Positions 24,362-38,742 of a stretch of DNA of 64,000 nucleotides are shown here, piece after piece. The notes under the pieces were generated by a model. That model saw nothing but the letters and a program-made list of their open reading frames with translations. It had not been told where the DNA came from and did no database searches. Source of the stretch: Serinus canaria (Eukaryota; Chordata; Aves; Passeriformes; Fringillidae); NCBI RefSeq assembly GCF_022539315.1, contig NC_066313.1, forward strand, positions 68,885,934 to 68,949,933, in the 5' to 3' direction. The number at the start of each line of letters is the position of its first letter. The stretch's first letter is position 1. Position numbers and translations under genes: made by a program.

Positions 24362-27300
24362 TTACAGTATATTTAAATAATATAGCATAAAGACAGCTTT
24401 TTTTTGCCTCTTTTTATCTCATGTATTGACAAAGCCAGAAACAGTTGTAATACCTCAATAATAGCATATGATGAAGGAAATAATTTCATGTCAACCTCTA
24501 GAAATCGGGTCCAGTGATACCTAAACTTTTTAAAGGAATTTGGGGATACTTATGCTTAAGTTTGAGCACATGAACCAGAGTTTTGGAACTGTTCTCAGTT
24601 CTACCACCTTCTCAAGTTAACAGCTCTGAACTGAGCAGACTATAGTGGGTTTCTGAGGGTGTTCATGCAATCCAAGACAAGTAATCTGACATTTTACTTC
24701 AGAGTTTATATATGGGAAAAAAGTTAATGTAAAAGGAACTAAATTAATTTACTCTGTACTAAGTATTTACATTTCAGAATGTGATACTATTGTCTCTTTC
24801 ACTGAAATGGGAGCTACCTCAAAAGAACACTTTCAAACTCAATACTATCAAAGGAAAGATGAAATATTAACTGCACAAAAGATTTGTTCACTTTTTAAAA
24901 AGTATGGATTTCTTTTTACTCATATGTAGCAAACTGGGTGTGTCTCACCAAAACTAAGATACCATTTGTAATTGGTGACTGTTTGCTATTCTCATTTAAT
25001 AACCTTGCATTTATTAACAGGTTTAATTTCTTTTCCCTTTAAATTGATAGGAATTTTTTTTTCAGCTAATCCAAAACTTCTCAATAAGTCAAAAATTCAA
25101 AACTGGATTACATGACTGTTGCTTCTGTTGTTTCCATTCTCTTGCATTCCATGCTGTAAAAAGATTAGCTATGCATGCTTTTGTTTCTGTTAAGTTACTT
25201 ATTCTCACCAGTTTTAACTGTTTTGGAAATGAGATTAATTTTTTCAGTATAAATGTGGAATAACATTTATACTGATGTTCTGAATGCTAACACAAAACTT
25301 GAACATTTTCAGTCAGATGTTTATTCTTCAAAATAAAAATTAAGAAAAAAGAAATTAAGGAAAAAAAGTTCTGAAGCTCAAATATCTTCAGGCTGGGTGA
25401 GCTGAAGTAGAATTTGTAAGGACATAAAAATAGAATTGAAAAAGTGTAGGTAATCTGTGTGTTTGAAACCTACCAATAACTTATAAATAATTAAATTTAG
25501 TTCTGAAGTGAAATTCCATTCTAAAAAATCATGCGCACTACTTCATTACAGGTCTGCTTTTTTGGATGAAGCAATTGGCTTCCTTCGAGTCTGAATCTGG
25601 TTGCAGTTTTGGGTATTACAGGCTCCTTCAACCACGGTGTGCATATCATGAGTCAGACTTGACTAACTCTGGCTTTCACAGCCCCCCACCACAGTGCACA
25701 CTCAGACTGTGGGCCACTGAGCACTGACACTCTGCTGTGACATGCAGCAAATAGCTTTGCCATCACACCGTGAAATCACTACCGTGGTAATCTCAGACAT
25801 GATTCTCAGAGTATTTTAAGCTTGTAGGTCTGAAAAGGAAAATCTCTCAGAGATGTCCTAAACAGGATGATGTTCAGGGTGCACAATCTACTTTGAAAAT
25901 CTTGGCCTGTCGACCACAAATAGCTTTGTGATATAGTTTTCCTCAGGAACGTGAATGCAGTCTCTGCTCCTGTCTCTGTATTACACTCCTTATGGCCAAG
26001 AGACATCCTACTTCTAACCAAGCATGAACCCTTTTCAAGCATGAGATCACTCTCTTAAGCATTTGTTTCTTTCTTGACTTATTCAGTATTCCCACAGCTT
26101 TGATTTGTTTCTCATTCCACACTGTGTGCTCTCACAAGCCATTTTCCAAGGCACCAGTCTTTAAGGACTTCCAGGAGGTGGTGGTATACAGTGGAGGCAG
26201 GCAACTTAAAGTGCAGAATTGCCTCATTTTACATGTTGGCAGATTTAGTCCTGCACTCCTACCAATGTTCAGCATTATGCAATATTGAAATTTTGACCTT
26301 CCAGTGAACATCTGTAGCAAGTCTTGTTGATATTAAATAGTCAGTGCAGAATTACTCATAAGACAACTTCTTCCCACTTATCTATACTTCTAAAAGGCAC
26401 TTGTAGCTTTCAACATTGTTGCTCAATATCAGCCTTCCTTCTTTAAACTTTTTTAATGTTATTTGTCTCATTCAATTCTCCTTGTAAACAGTAATCATAG
26501 TTTCATCATAATGCATGACTTTATGTTTGTTTGCACGAAGTTTAAAAATTTCTCAGGAATTTCTCTTTTGAATTTATTGCCATTTACACAGGTAAGAGGA
26601 CTACTGAAGACTAAGGTCTCATCACTGTTGGCGTGAATTACAGAAGAAAAAAGACAGGGTAACATTTTGAATTTTCTCTATTTAATGTTGGTTAATAAAA
26701 GATCAAGGACTTTCTCCCCCAAAATAACACCTATTTGAGAGATAGTCATTAAAAATTTTTCCTTCTTTTTTCAGAAATAAATATTTATAAATGACTGTAT
26801 TCTATAAATGTCTGCAGTCTTATGTGGCAAAAACCTGTGATTCATTTAATTCTCAAGCTAAAGAGAACATAAAGATTTCTGTGAGGTTCTGTGAAGTGAA
26901 TGAATCATTAAGAAAAGGATGTGTCATTTAACCAGTTTTAAACTTAGTGATGTTGTTACATAGAATGTCTTATCTTTAGATCATAATGTCACAACATTTT
27001 TTAACATTGATTTTAATGGACACTTCAAAATCTTTTTGAAAATTGTTACACTCACAGTTGCCTAAAACTTGAACAGCTTGACGAGATTTCTCAAAGTACG
27101 CTAAAAGAATACAGTAAATTAGAAAAAAAAAAAATACACCAAAAAAAAGTAACATGTAGCAAAAAAAAAAACTGCATTAAAATATTAACTAAAATTCTAT
27201 GTCAATTATCTATGATGGAAAAGCATTTTCAAATATAAAGTTTTAAACTTACTTTAATTTCTAAATATAAAACTAAGTTAATCTGTATCAAGATTTTTTT

Positions 27301-28449
27301 AATTTCCATTGCTCCATCAGAGGTATTCTTTTTCCACTGTTAATATACAGACTGTTTTTCTCAGTAGGTTTTTTTGCCATTTTCTCATTCCTGGTATAAA
27401 TGGGTGAATGTATTTTCAGTATAACCAATCTATCCATGAATACAAACAACATTTTCTCCTGAAAGATTGGGAAGTGCCTCTTCTATATATATCATATTAG
27501 TGACATTTTTCTTCTCAGATTAACAGATTATTATTATTTTATTTTATTAAAGAGAAGTTTGATATAGGCAAAGTAACTGCTGGAAGACACAAGACTTTGA
27601 CCTGATGGAGCAGTCCTCATCTTGTAAATCCAGGTCTGCATCCTGACCATTGGTAAATTTCATGATAGACATAAAACCATTCTCATATTCATATTGTGCA
27701 TAATAAAACTCATCAGAAGAAAAACTAGACCAAGGAAGGAGAGAAGGAGGCTTCACAACAAGAGAACATTTGATCAGCAGGATTATGAGGCCAGGACTAT
27801 TGGTCATAGCACAAAGTGTACTATCTAGTAGTTTAGATGCAACCTCATTAAAATTCCTTCAGCTGTTAAGAATTAAAAATAGGCAGTTAATTTCTTTGCA
27901 TATAAGCCTTTAATTTCAGTGTGGTTTCATCTGAAACATAGATCTAAAGCCTCAAAGAAATAGTAATCTCCCAATTAAAAATTTTTTTTGTTTATTATGA
28001 AAGAAACGTACTGCAATTTTCCAAATAAAAATTGCATGAATAATGTATAGAGACTGGTGTTTCTGAAGAACTTGCAGAAGTACTTAATTTTTTTTTGTAA
28101 TTAAAGAAATGTGCAGTTTCAAAGCAAGATGTACGTATTTGCTCTGTCATCTGAATTGCTCCACCACTTTGGATGCACTGATGTAGCAGCTTTGTCTCCT
28201 TATTCATTTACTAACATTGTTTTTTAATAGTATTCATCCAGAACTCTGAGAAGATATGCAATGCAAAAATTGTGAGATAGACTCCAGTTATTCAAAAGAT
28301 ATTAAACCTCTCAATTTTATATCACACATGCTAAATGTCACATCATGAGCATAGAAAGGGAATTCTTTCTCTTATGCTTCCTTCCCCCATTTCATGCTAC
28401 TTCAATTCTTGTACTAATTAGATTTCTCTCAAAAGAGATGATATGTTAG
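24362..28449. other. AT-rich DNA without recognisable genes
   Basis: About 4 kb. A perfect 13-bp hairpin lies at 25244-25275 and an A-rich patch at 27121-27172. The part 25540-26050 has slightly higher G+C but no family I can name. A minus-strand open frame at 27547-27807 with a possible acceptor was considered and left out because its donor is weak and the protein is unrecognised. Confidence 0.5.
25244..25275. repeat. Perfect 13-bp inverted repeat (hairpin)
   Basis: The arms TCAGTATAAATGT and ACATTTATACTGA are exact reverse complements separated by the six-base loop GGAATA. The stem is AT-rich, and no adjacent U-run or gene points to a terminator or RNA gene. Confidence 0.9.
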
Positions 28450-29552
28450 TGGGTTGACCCTAGCTGGATATTAGGCACCCATCCACCTCTCTCTCATTTC
28501 TCTCCACAGCTGGACAGGAGAGAGAAAATAAAAAAAGTTTCATGGGTTGAGATAAGGACCAGGAGATGTCACTCATCAAATATTGTCACAGGCAAAACAG
28601 GCTCAAATCACAACTATGAAGTGAATTTATTGCTTACAAAATAAGAGCAGGATAATGGGAAGTAAAAACAGACATTAAAAACACCTTCCCCCCAACCTCT
28701 CCCTTCTTCCCAACTCTACCTCCTCCCCCAGCAGCTCAGAGAGACAGGGAATGGGGGTTTTGGTCAGTTCATCACCTATTGTTCCTGGCCCTGCTCAGAG
28801 ACAGGAGTAGTTCCCCTGCTCCAGTGTGGAATTCCTCCCACAAGAGAGAGTCCTCCACGCACTTCTCCAGTGTGAGTCCATCTCAGAAAAACCACTCTCT
28901 GCAACCGCCTGAAGCATGAGTCTATTCCAAGGACAGTAGCACCCCTCAGTCCTCTGCAGTAGGGTCACTCTTCCATGGAGTGAAGTTTTTTAGGAGGCTT
29001 CTCCAGCATGAGTCATCCTCCATCTTGGGCTTCTATCTCCACATGTCTGCAGGTCCCTGCCGGGAGCCTATTCCAGTGCGGGCCTCCCACAGGATCACAG
29101 CCTCCTCTCAGGCACTCATCTTCTCTGGCATGGGCTTCCTTCATGAGCTGCAGGTGGATCACAGCATCCTAATGTCCCTCCATGGGCTGCAGGGGCACAG
29201 CTGCTTCACCATGGTCTGCACCAGGGATGCAGGGGAATCTGCTCTGGGACCTGGAGCACCTCCTGTCCCTCCTTCACTAACCTTGGTGTATGCAGAGTTG
29301 TTCCTCTTGCACATTCTTACTCTGCCCTTCTCTGGCCACAATCATATCTGCTCAATGACTTTTTTTTCTTCTTAAATATGTTAACACAGGGGAGTTACTA
29401 TCATTTTTATTTGGCCCAGCTTTGGCCAGCAGCACATCTGTCTTGGAGCTGACAGGGACTCTGCTGGTCATGGTAGAAGTTTTTGGTAACTTCACACAGA
29501 AGCCACCCTATGGCCCCAAGCTATGAAAATCTGGCCGTACAAACTCAATGCA
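28450..29552 (-). mobile_element. ERVL-type solo LTR, near full length
   Basis: A complete-looking ~1.1-kb LTR on the minus strand, of the large avian ERVL-like LTR family. The plus strand starts TGGGTTGACCCTAGCTGG (the LTR 3' terminus in reverse) and ends in CAAACTCAATGCA (its 5' terminus in reverse). Inside are the family's characteristic repeated phrases 'CTCCAGTGTGG/GAGTCC', 'GGGCTGCAGG', a C-rich tract near 28688-28735, and a polyadenylation signal AATAAA on the minus strand at about 28626-28631. Flanking 5-bp sequences (GTTAG left, GATAC right) do not match, so no target-site duplication is evident. The 131-codon open frame on the plus strand is antisense to the LTR and not a gene. A second copy lies inverted at 42978-43940. 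Confidence 0.85.
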
Positions 29553-32500
29553 GATACTAACTTAACCTTAAACTCTACAGATTTCTTCATATTCACTGAG
29601 GAGCTGCAGTCAGTTCAATGAAACACTGTGCAAAAAAATGATTGTAGAAAAAATAAATTAGGATTTGTTTGAATTCTCTTTAGTGATTTCTGTCACCAGC
29701 AATAAAGGACATAAGGAAACTGGTCTTCCCAGTTTGTAGCTGTTTTTCACTAGCACATACTCCTTGCTCATATTGAGAAGCAGCTAGTACAATATTTTCT
29801 TCATAAAAGTTGAAGAGAATTAAGATATGAAACTAACACGAATAAGAACATGAAGACATCCCATTTTAAGGAAAACTGAGATATCCAAAATTTTCAAAAG
29901 CAGCACGAACTTACAATGAAAAACATTTTCATTTTTGGTGCTATTAAAAGTAAACCTTAGCATTGCTTTTATGTATCTATTTATTTAATAATCTGTTTAG
30001 TCTAATTATGTGCATTAAAAAAGTCTGAATTGTTCTTAATTATAATTGGTTTCAGCAAATTTAATCAGTGGAATTTTATCTGATATCTATAATAGCCATG
30101 TTCATTCTAATCACATTAACCTATGTTAGCTGCTCTGTGTTCCAAACCAGAAGTTAGTGGAATTCCTTTTGTTTACATAGTAGGCTGCAGATTAAATCCA
30201 TGCTGATGTATGCCTCTTTTTTCTTTTTAAACTCTTATTTAATTCTCATTGCCAATGAAAACACATTGAGAAAGAATATTTTTTTCTTTACCAAATATAA
30301 TTAATAAATTGCTTCTATTGGTTTTATTACACTAATTACTAGATATTGTGTCCAAAACTTTTAACCATTATTCTCTCAGAATTATTTTTTATATATATTC
30401 TTTGGACAAAGTAATGATTTTAAATTTGCACAGCAGTTAACCAACTAGCATTTCAGTCCCAAGTGGGGCTTGTAGATGGAAAGGTAGTGTAATCATTTAC
30501 AGTCATATTATCTCAGTCAGAAGAATAGAATACATACACACATGTCTGCAGAATGTACACAGTTGGAGAAATTAACAATATTAAAATTTATGCACTGTTC
30601 TTCATCTGTTTATTTACAGAAATTAAAGAGCATGAGTGTTAGGTAAGCTTTTTTAGTAAGAAACATTTGAAAATTTCTGATTTGGGGTCCATAGTATTTT
30701 TATTTTATTAAGTACCAACTTCTGTAAGCTAACATTATTGATGATGAATACTAACACCATGAGATCGACTTGTCTATGTTCTGTCTTTTATTTAATAATT
30801 CCCAATCCTCACTGCTAATGGTAAATTTTTTTAACAAATATTTCATATGGATTTTTATAATAATATTTCTAAAACCAGTGCATGACTGGTGATTTTTATT
30901 GCATCTGTCCATTTATCATCATGCTGTTATCATACTACTTGTGCTTATTCTCACATTGTGTGAATTATCCCAAGAATTCTTCAATTTTTCATATGATTCT
31001 GACACAGATTTAGCTATTGTTTTAGCTTTCGGAAGAGGTAAAAGCATGTAATCATTGTGCTTCTTAAAAGCATGAGATTTACATTAGGATCTATTTTCAA
31101 TTTCTCTTGGGGTTTGTAGGTGGTGTTCTCAGTCAAAGGCAAAGAAATTCCTGACAGTGACTACACCCATATCATACTTCTTCCTCAAGATAAAAAGCAT
31201 CACACATTTTGCGTGATTTTTAGGCAATTCAGAAAAGAAGCTGGTAGGACCCCTTGGCAGACTGTCTCTGGACATCACCTTACATTGAAAAAAAAAGGTG
31301 AATGGACAATCAGTGCTTTTCAATGAACCTGAAAGCCTTTAGATCATTGCATTTGTAGTTGACTTACGCATTGGCTTTTTATTCAATTTTTAAAATGTGC
31401 CTGCAGGACTGAGAGATTTTTATGGTCAGAGTGAATGGGAAGAGGAAGACAAGAGCAGTGGTACAAAAAATTTGCTGTCAGGAGGTGTCCTGCAACATCA
31501 AGAAGTTCAGTACATAAAAGGGACTTGTCTGCTGAGTTGAAGAAACTTGTAGGAGCTTTGGATTTCCAAAAGGGCTTTAGAACTGTACAGCTAAGAGCAG
31601 ATAATTTTGCTATAAACATGAACTTCAAAAGATGTTTTTCAGTCCATTAGAGTCAAAAGAAGATATGAAAAGACCAATTTCTGCAAATTTTTTGCATTAA
31701 AGAATTTAAAAATAATGTAGGAGTGTTGACTCTGACATAGCCAGAGTTAATCTATGTAGTTGTGGCTTTCTAAAGCAGACTTTAGCTGCCCAGTTTGAAT
31801 TAAGTAGCATTATAGACTTATAAAAGTCAGATCAAAAGACTCTTTTTATGTGTTAGAAAGTCAACCACTCTCAAAAGTAAAGTTACAATTATGATTCTGT
31901 TTATAACATTATTTTGATCCCTCCATGTACATATGGTCTGTAATTAGATCCCCCATATGCTTTTCTTAGAAGCTGTCAGCACCATTTTTGTATATGGAAC
32001 CAGCCGTGCTCACTTAGAATGCAACAACTCAATAATTTCCTTTCTTTTCCCTGATAAACATATGCCTTATTTATGGCACAATATTCAAAGCAGATTCAGA
32101 AAACAGGAATAATTCCTACTGGAATTTTTCCATGTCCCCTTTACTATAATATGCAACATTAAACACTAATGAATGCATGGTAATGGCATCCTTCTGAGAT
32201 AAGTATGCTTTACTCTCTCCACTGTACATGCGAGAAACAAAGGCCCAGATATATTATCCTCTGCTTTAGAATTTATTTTGAGAGACGTGCTCTTATTTTT
32301 CACATTTAAAAATCCAAACAACTGAACTGCAATCTAACAGCTTAGAGTAGAGGGGAAAAAAAGTTATTAATTCCTAAATACCAGCTCTGACTATGCCTTT
32401 TGGCATCAAGGGTTGTGAAGAATGGACTGGTCTCTAGAATCTGAAATAGCATTAATCTCACATATACATAAAAGTGCAGATCCAATCCACTACCTGGAAC

Positions 32501-35500
32501 TAATTTTAAAAGTCCATCTCAGTGGAGCTTTGGGAACTGACTGTGATTACTAAATACAGGTCTTAAGTACTATTTGAAATGTTTTAGGCTGCATGACGTC
32601 CCAGCTCATGAGACATATCCCTGGAAGTCAAATGCCTGTCTGTATTGGCATCTGGAATCCAGGATGGATTTACAAGTGTATTTCAATGTCATTAGACACT
32701 TCAAATAGAAGGCTGAGCCCCACCCTCACTCATACTGGGGGAAGCTGCAGAGCTGTAAGTTCATCCTAAAAATTGAATAATTGAGTGGAGTATCTCTTCA
32801 GCAGGATCCAGATGACTGAAACTGTAAGTGTCCACTGATGAATGTGTGATGATGAGGTTTTCCTCTTTGGTCTGCTTTTGCTGTTTCAGGAGAACACATA
32901 TTCCTTTGCATATCCTTTGTCATATCTGTCAGTCACTTGTGAGAGTGCCAAATACCCTTCAGATTTTCAAATTGCACAGATATGCATGTATAGATACCTG
33001 AGTTCAGTTATCTCGTGAATGATAGAGTTCACACCGAGACAAGATAGCTAACATGTCATTGGAATTTTTACCTGGAGTGAATTTTGTGGATGTTTAAAGG
33101 TGGAGAACTTATTCCCTACAATATACCTTAAAAAATGTGCTGCATTGAAATGTAGCTGGTTTTGGTTTTGTTCGGTTTGGTTTTTTCCCTTGAAGTGACC
33201 AATAAGTCATTGTTCAGCTGTATTTCTGCTTCAGTCAAATTCCTTCCTGATTGCATCTCCCAATTTCTGTGTAATTCTACACACACACACGTCACTCTTT
33301 CAGCTTCTAAACCTTATTCAAACTCCAGCAAAATCTACTTGACACCACACTGACCTACACTTAACATATATTATGACTTATTTGCCCATCTAAGCCTTGT
33401 TCAACTGAGTTGTTCTGACCTTTTGTTTCAAGATTTTTGCCTCAGGATACTCCATTTTACTCTCTGTCCTGGGTTCATTACTGGATTCCTGTACTTTATT
33501 CTTTCTTTCTGTCTTCTCCTAGATCTTCTTAGAGATTGAGAAACATAGTTTCTGTCTTCAGTATTTTCTACCTTCAACATTGTGTTATCTCTTCTTCCCA
33601 CTCTGAGAAACTGTAGGAAATTTAATGAAACAACAAGTGCTAAGTGCTGAAAGTTGTGTTACCCTATCCCCTTCTGATGAATGAGAAAGAGCAAAATCAA
33701 TAATGAATATGGAAGGTCTTTCATTGTTCTCATTCCTAGACTCCTGTAGGCTGGCATTTTCCAATTTTTACTTGTAGGCTGGTATCTTTCCACAGGATAG
33801 ATCTGACATAGAGCTTCTCAGGCAGAATGACCTCAAATTGGTATTTTTTGACATGACACATATTATTCTCAACTAAAATGTTAATTATTTGATAAATACT
33901 GTCATTTTTCATTTATTTCCGAATCAGATGCCAGAATATCCAAGAGAAAGAGAATAAAGAAGAATCTGAAGGATGCCTTGACCAAGGATTTTCAAAATAT
34001 TAGGAAATAATTATCTTACATGAAAATGGTTTGATTTCACTTTTGTCATGATTCCATATAGGTAGTAGCCTAATTACAAAAGTATTTATAAGCAAAGTTG
34101 CTTGCATAGGATGGTTTGGAGCTGTTCAAAATGGATCCAAGGAGTAAACAACCACCTGAGCAATTTAAACTGTCAGGAACTCAACTTTTGATCTTATTCT
34201 TTGGTCTTTATGTGTCACCATATATCTATGTTCCTGAGTTACTTCTTCATCCCATCTGTTATACTAAAAAGCATTCTGGCATCCATTCTTAGCTACATTA
34301 CAGTTAAAGAAGGGTAAAAAAAAGGAAAAGAAAAACAGAATCAAGCTTCCTAAATGTACACCTTCATTCAGCTTCCAACACATAGAAATCTATACTATTT
34401 GGCACAACAAAGGTTTTGTGAATGGCTCAATGGCTGGTCTGTAAACCAGGGATCAGTCATAGGTCTGCTGGTAAACATGCCATTCCTCTCCACAGGTCTT
34501 GTATTCTTCATAATCCCTCAAATATCAGTAAATGCCTACTTTAGGTAACAGAACTCCAGAAAGATTTGGCTCCCTGTCATGGGTGCCTCAAAATGGTGTC
34601 AAGGATATACATACATATGAATCTTTGTGAGTGGTAAGAATTTTTTTCATTTACTTTCCACACAATCAATCCTTGAAAGATGAGGACAAAGCAGCCCTCT
34701 TCTGATATGTTTTCCATGTTCCTTGACATGTCCTGCTGGAAATTTTTACTTCATGAGGAAATTAAATCTTTATAATCTAGTGAACGGAGGAAGTTTATCT
34801 CCCTTAATTTGCTGCTGAAATTTTAACCAGAGCTTTACAGAAGCTAAGTTCATCAATATTCAGGTTAAAGAGAGTCTGCAGACAAAATAATTTGTATAGA
34901 AGGTTGTTCACAATGGGAGCACATCATTATCAGTGAAAAATAATGCAATAATAAACTACTGCAAAGTAAGCTACAAGGATGACAATAAGACACACTTTAA
35001 AATAATAAGGATTATCTCTTATTTGCACCTTAACAGTTTAAACATTCATAGAACTACAGGAAGGAATTGGGTCAAGGGAGAAGGAATAGCTATTGCTGGA
35101 AAGCATATGGAAATGTATCTTATTATATTGAGACACATCAGGGAACAAATTGTATTGAACAGTTATTGACTTTATTGCCATGAACTCCACCTCAAACAGA
35201 TATTTAACTGTTAAATGAAACCTTCATATGCATGTTCTTCCACTTATTTACAGTGAATTAGATCTTTCATGGTAAATTCCAAATTCATACTACTTGTGCA
35301 TATTACAAATGCTTACTTACAAAGCAAATCATTTTGCTCTTTGACTCTTCAGAAGCTGAACCAAAATTTTCAGCCATTAAACCCCTTATTTTTAAATTCG
35401 GATGTTTTGTTTTAGATATTTCTCCTTTTTGCACCTTGATAACTTCTCTTTTCTTCTATCAGGATTCCCAAGTTTTCAGCCTTAAAAAAAAAATCCAAAA

Positions 35501-37474
35501 TTTTGCTCATTAGAGCATTATTAGTATTTAATAATTAAAATATAATAAAAATTATTATTGTAGTTTATATGGTGCCTTATTTCAGACACAACTACATAAT
35601 TAATTTTCATATTTGCATTTCAGAAGAGTTTTATAAATTAGAATATGTTCAAACATAGCATTATACGACATGGTAAATGTGTGTTGCAGATAGAATTTTT
35701 TGGTTTTCCTACTCATATTAAAAAAATATCAAAATTAAAATTCTCTATTGAAGAAAGCAGGAGATTCAAAAACATAGATCCTTCAAAAGCCTTTCCAAGA
35801 ACAAATCTGACCATTTGGCTTGCAGAGGCAATTATTTTACATGTGAAATTTTCCAGCAGATTATTCTGAGCAGTTTTATTTGATTCTTTTCAAAAATTAA
35901 TGTTTTGTTTCTAAAATATGAAAACTTTATGAAGATCTAAAGAATTATACACTTTGTAAGGCTAAAATGAGTATATTTAAATTTATAAAACAGGGTTCTT
36001 AGCTAGTTTGTTCAAAGAATAAGTGTAGTATTAAGACCAAAAATACCCAAGTATTAAGAAGAAAAAATCAATCTAAGTTGCAAATAAAATATAATGGATG
36101 TAAACACAGAATTTGGATATTAGAACAGCAATTATCATGTTCTAAACAAGAAACATCCACTATCAGAATAATATTTTGTTTCCCCACCAGACATAATTTC
36201 TGGTACGGAACATGAAAATATCCTCAATAATGTATGTGGAGAAAATAGAGAAAAAAGAGAGATTCAATGATGATTCCTCAGAACATTATGAAACTAATAA
36301 AAAATCACAATAGTTTATAAACAAGCTGTTAACTTGACAATGCATTGGGTGCATATGTATCAAAGTAATATGAAACTAGAAAAAATGTTTCTCTAAAATT
36401 TCCTTTTCTTTGTCCAGTTACTCTTAAATAAAAATTCAGATAACTTTGTGTCAGGGAGAGGTCACAAAAAAATTCTGGTTATTTTCCCTCTTATTGAATG
36501 CCTTTAACATTTTGTTCTTACCAATAATTCAGACTTCAGGTGAAAGGCATCAAATAACCCAATACAAATTTTTTTGTTTTCTATATCTTTAGCCCTTTTC
36601 CAATAGAGTGGAGCTGGTGATTGTAATCTATTCAGAAATAGAAGCTACTTTAATGACTCACTGGCCAGGTAAGTTTGGCATGTATAAAATTCCATCAGTT
36701 TTGAATTGAATCCCTTGCAGCCCCAGTGCAGTGAGTTGAGCAAAGCCTGGCAAGACTAACAGATTAATCTCCAGAGGAAACAGAGATCACTCTATCTCTG
36801 GTCTGCAGCCAAACTCAGGTGTAGGGTAGAATATATTCCACAGGCTAGCAGGCTTTTTAGCATGCATGGGAACCTGTGTGCCACACAGAGGTGTCAACAG
36901 ATTTTATGATATGTCAGGATGACAAAACATGAGGATTGAGTTTTCATATTATTAATAATTGCTGTATTATGCATTATTTCACTGGTTTGATGGAAGTGAG
37001 CAGAGTGAGTGAGGCTTGCAGAAAAGACACATGCACCTAAATATAATCCATGTACCAAACTTTCCAGTGACGTTACACCAGATCCATTTCACAGTATTCA
37101 TTGTAGTATAAGGAATTCATTAACTGTTTCAGAAAAAAAAATGTATAGAAACTTCCATTGTTATTTTATATCATAGATGAAAATAGGAAAAAAGCGAGCA
37201 GAAAATGAGACAACATGAAAGAAACAGGATCAAATCTTAGCAACTAAAATTTTTGCATCGTTACTTAACTCTTGTTTATACCAGTAACTCACATTACTTA
37301 TAACCTGGACAGTAGAACTCAGAATTATATGCAATTGTGATTTTTAACTCACATTCTTCTGCCAACTCAGACTGCACATTAATTTCCACAAAAACTGTGC
37401 TCAGCATTGTAGTTTGTAATTATGGAGATCATAAGACAACGTCTTAGCGCTGTTTACTGTACAGTCACTACACA
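29553..37474. other. AT-rich DNA without recognisable genes
   Basis: Almost 8 kb with no repeat family or gene recognised. Small items: a GGTTT-type low-complexity run at about 33152-33186, a short (CA)n at about 33276-33290, and a higher-GC patch at 36660-36900 that may be an old repeat. The sequence at 31100-31650 contains paired open frames on both strands but no recognisable protein motif. Confidence 0.55.
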
Positions 37475-37612
37475 GTCTCCTTCCTTGGTGATATTGAAAA
37501 GCCATCTAGACATGTTTGTGAACAACCTGCTCTAGGTGATACAACTTGTGCAAGGGAGTTGAACCAAATGAAACAGATGTCCCTTAACCTTAACCATTCT
37601 TCAATTCTGTGG
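37475..37612 (+). mobile_element. Short CR1 LINE 3' tail
   Basis: A degraded CR1 3' end on the plus strand. It carries the segment GATATTGAAAAGCCATCTAG..ATG, then GTGAACAACCTGCTCTAGGTG, a shortened UTR with GGAGTTGAACCAAATGA, and the tail CCTTAACCATTCTTCAATTCTGTGG. Only about 140 bp is preserved. Confidence 0.75.
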
Positions 37613-38262
37613 AGAGCACAGTCAGGTAATATCTCCCACTTAAGCCTCTAGTTTCAGATTTGTTGTCCCCACCACCTTAACTAATTTTATAAGTGGCTGA
37701 TGATTAACCAGAAATGCTATATTGTGAATACCTCCTAGCTGAAATGTTATGATTTTTGAGTTTTTCACTTTTCTAAAATAGATGTTAGAACCAGGATGGA
37801 AATTACATGTCTTTGTCTGTTTAGGACCAGCTCAATTTATTTATGTTATTTAACTGCAAATATCTTATCCAGAAAAGGAAAATAAAAGGATATTTTTCAC
37901 TATAGTAATCCAGTCATAAGCATACTTGCATAAGATGTAATCCTTTTCCAGAAAGATATTTTTTAACAAAAACCCAAAGAGCCACATGGCTACAGATCAC
38001 AGTAGGAGACATTGGCCTCATGTTCATAAAATACATTTATGAATGTTAAGGGATTATAATGGTCACAAGTACCTCTTTGTTTTCAAGTCAGTAGCGAATT
38101 CCAATTATTGATCATACTTGCTTGTCTGGAATATTTACAGCAGACTGTATTCTTTGAATAGTTGCTAATTTATGCAAATGGTAACTTACTTGTGTTTGTA
38201 AGGGGAAAGATTATAACACTTGAACATTCCTTAAGGGATTACTGGAGGTTTAAAAAAATGTT
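37613..38262. other. No feature seen
   Basis: AT-rich spacer between two CR1 pieces of opposite orientation. I see no gene or further repeat in it. Confidence 0.55.
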
Positions 38263-38742
38263 ATCATAGTATCATAGAATGGTTTGGATTGAAAGGGACC
38301 TTAAAGATCACCTGGTTCCACCCACACTCCCTGCTGGTGACAGGGGCACATGTCAGTAGTCCAGGTCACTCAGAGCTCCATCCAACCTGGCCTTAAACTC
38401 TTCCAAGGATGGGTCATCCACAACTTCTCTGGGCCACCTGTTCCAGTGTCTCACTACCTTCACAGTAAAGATTATTTTTTTCCTAATGTATAACTTAAAT
38501 CTGCTCTCTTTTAGTAGAATTAAGCCATTTCTCCTCATTCTGTCACTATGTGCCCCTGTAAATAGTGTCTCTCCATCTTCCTGTAGGCTCCCTTAAGATA
38601 CTGGAAGGCTGCAATAAAGCCACTCTTAATCATTCTCTTTTCCAGGCTGAAAAAACCCAGTTCTCCCAATACTATTCATACAAAAGGTGTTCCATCCCCA
38701 TAATGAACTTGCTGGCCCTCTGAACTTGTTCCAACAGGTCTA
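38263..38742 (-). mobile_element. CR1 LINE 3' end
   Basis: Minus-strand CR1 tail. The plus strand begins with the reversed 3' terminus (ATCATAGTATCATAGAATGG, then TTTGGATTGAAAGGGACCTT). On the minus strand the stretch 38353-38470 keeps the end of ORF2 almost intact, reading like 'VVRHWNRWPREVVDDPSLEEFKARLDGALSDL', which is the usual CR1 C-terminus. Upstream coding sequence continues to about 38742 with frameshifts. This is one of the better preserved CR1 copies here. Confidence 0.92.

Noticed and set aside
27547..27807. Minus-strand open frame with a good acceptor (pyrimidine-rich tract before TCTAG at about 27725) and a possible ATCAG|GTCAAA donor at 27602, giving a 123-bp exon
   Set aside because: GTCAAA is a weak donor, the protein segment is unrecognised, and open frames of this length are expected by chance at this AT content.
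28980..29375. 131-codon plus-strand open frame
   Set aside because: Lies antisense within the ERVL-type LTR; it is a by-product of GC-rich repeat sequence.
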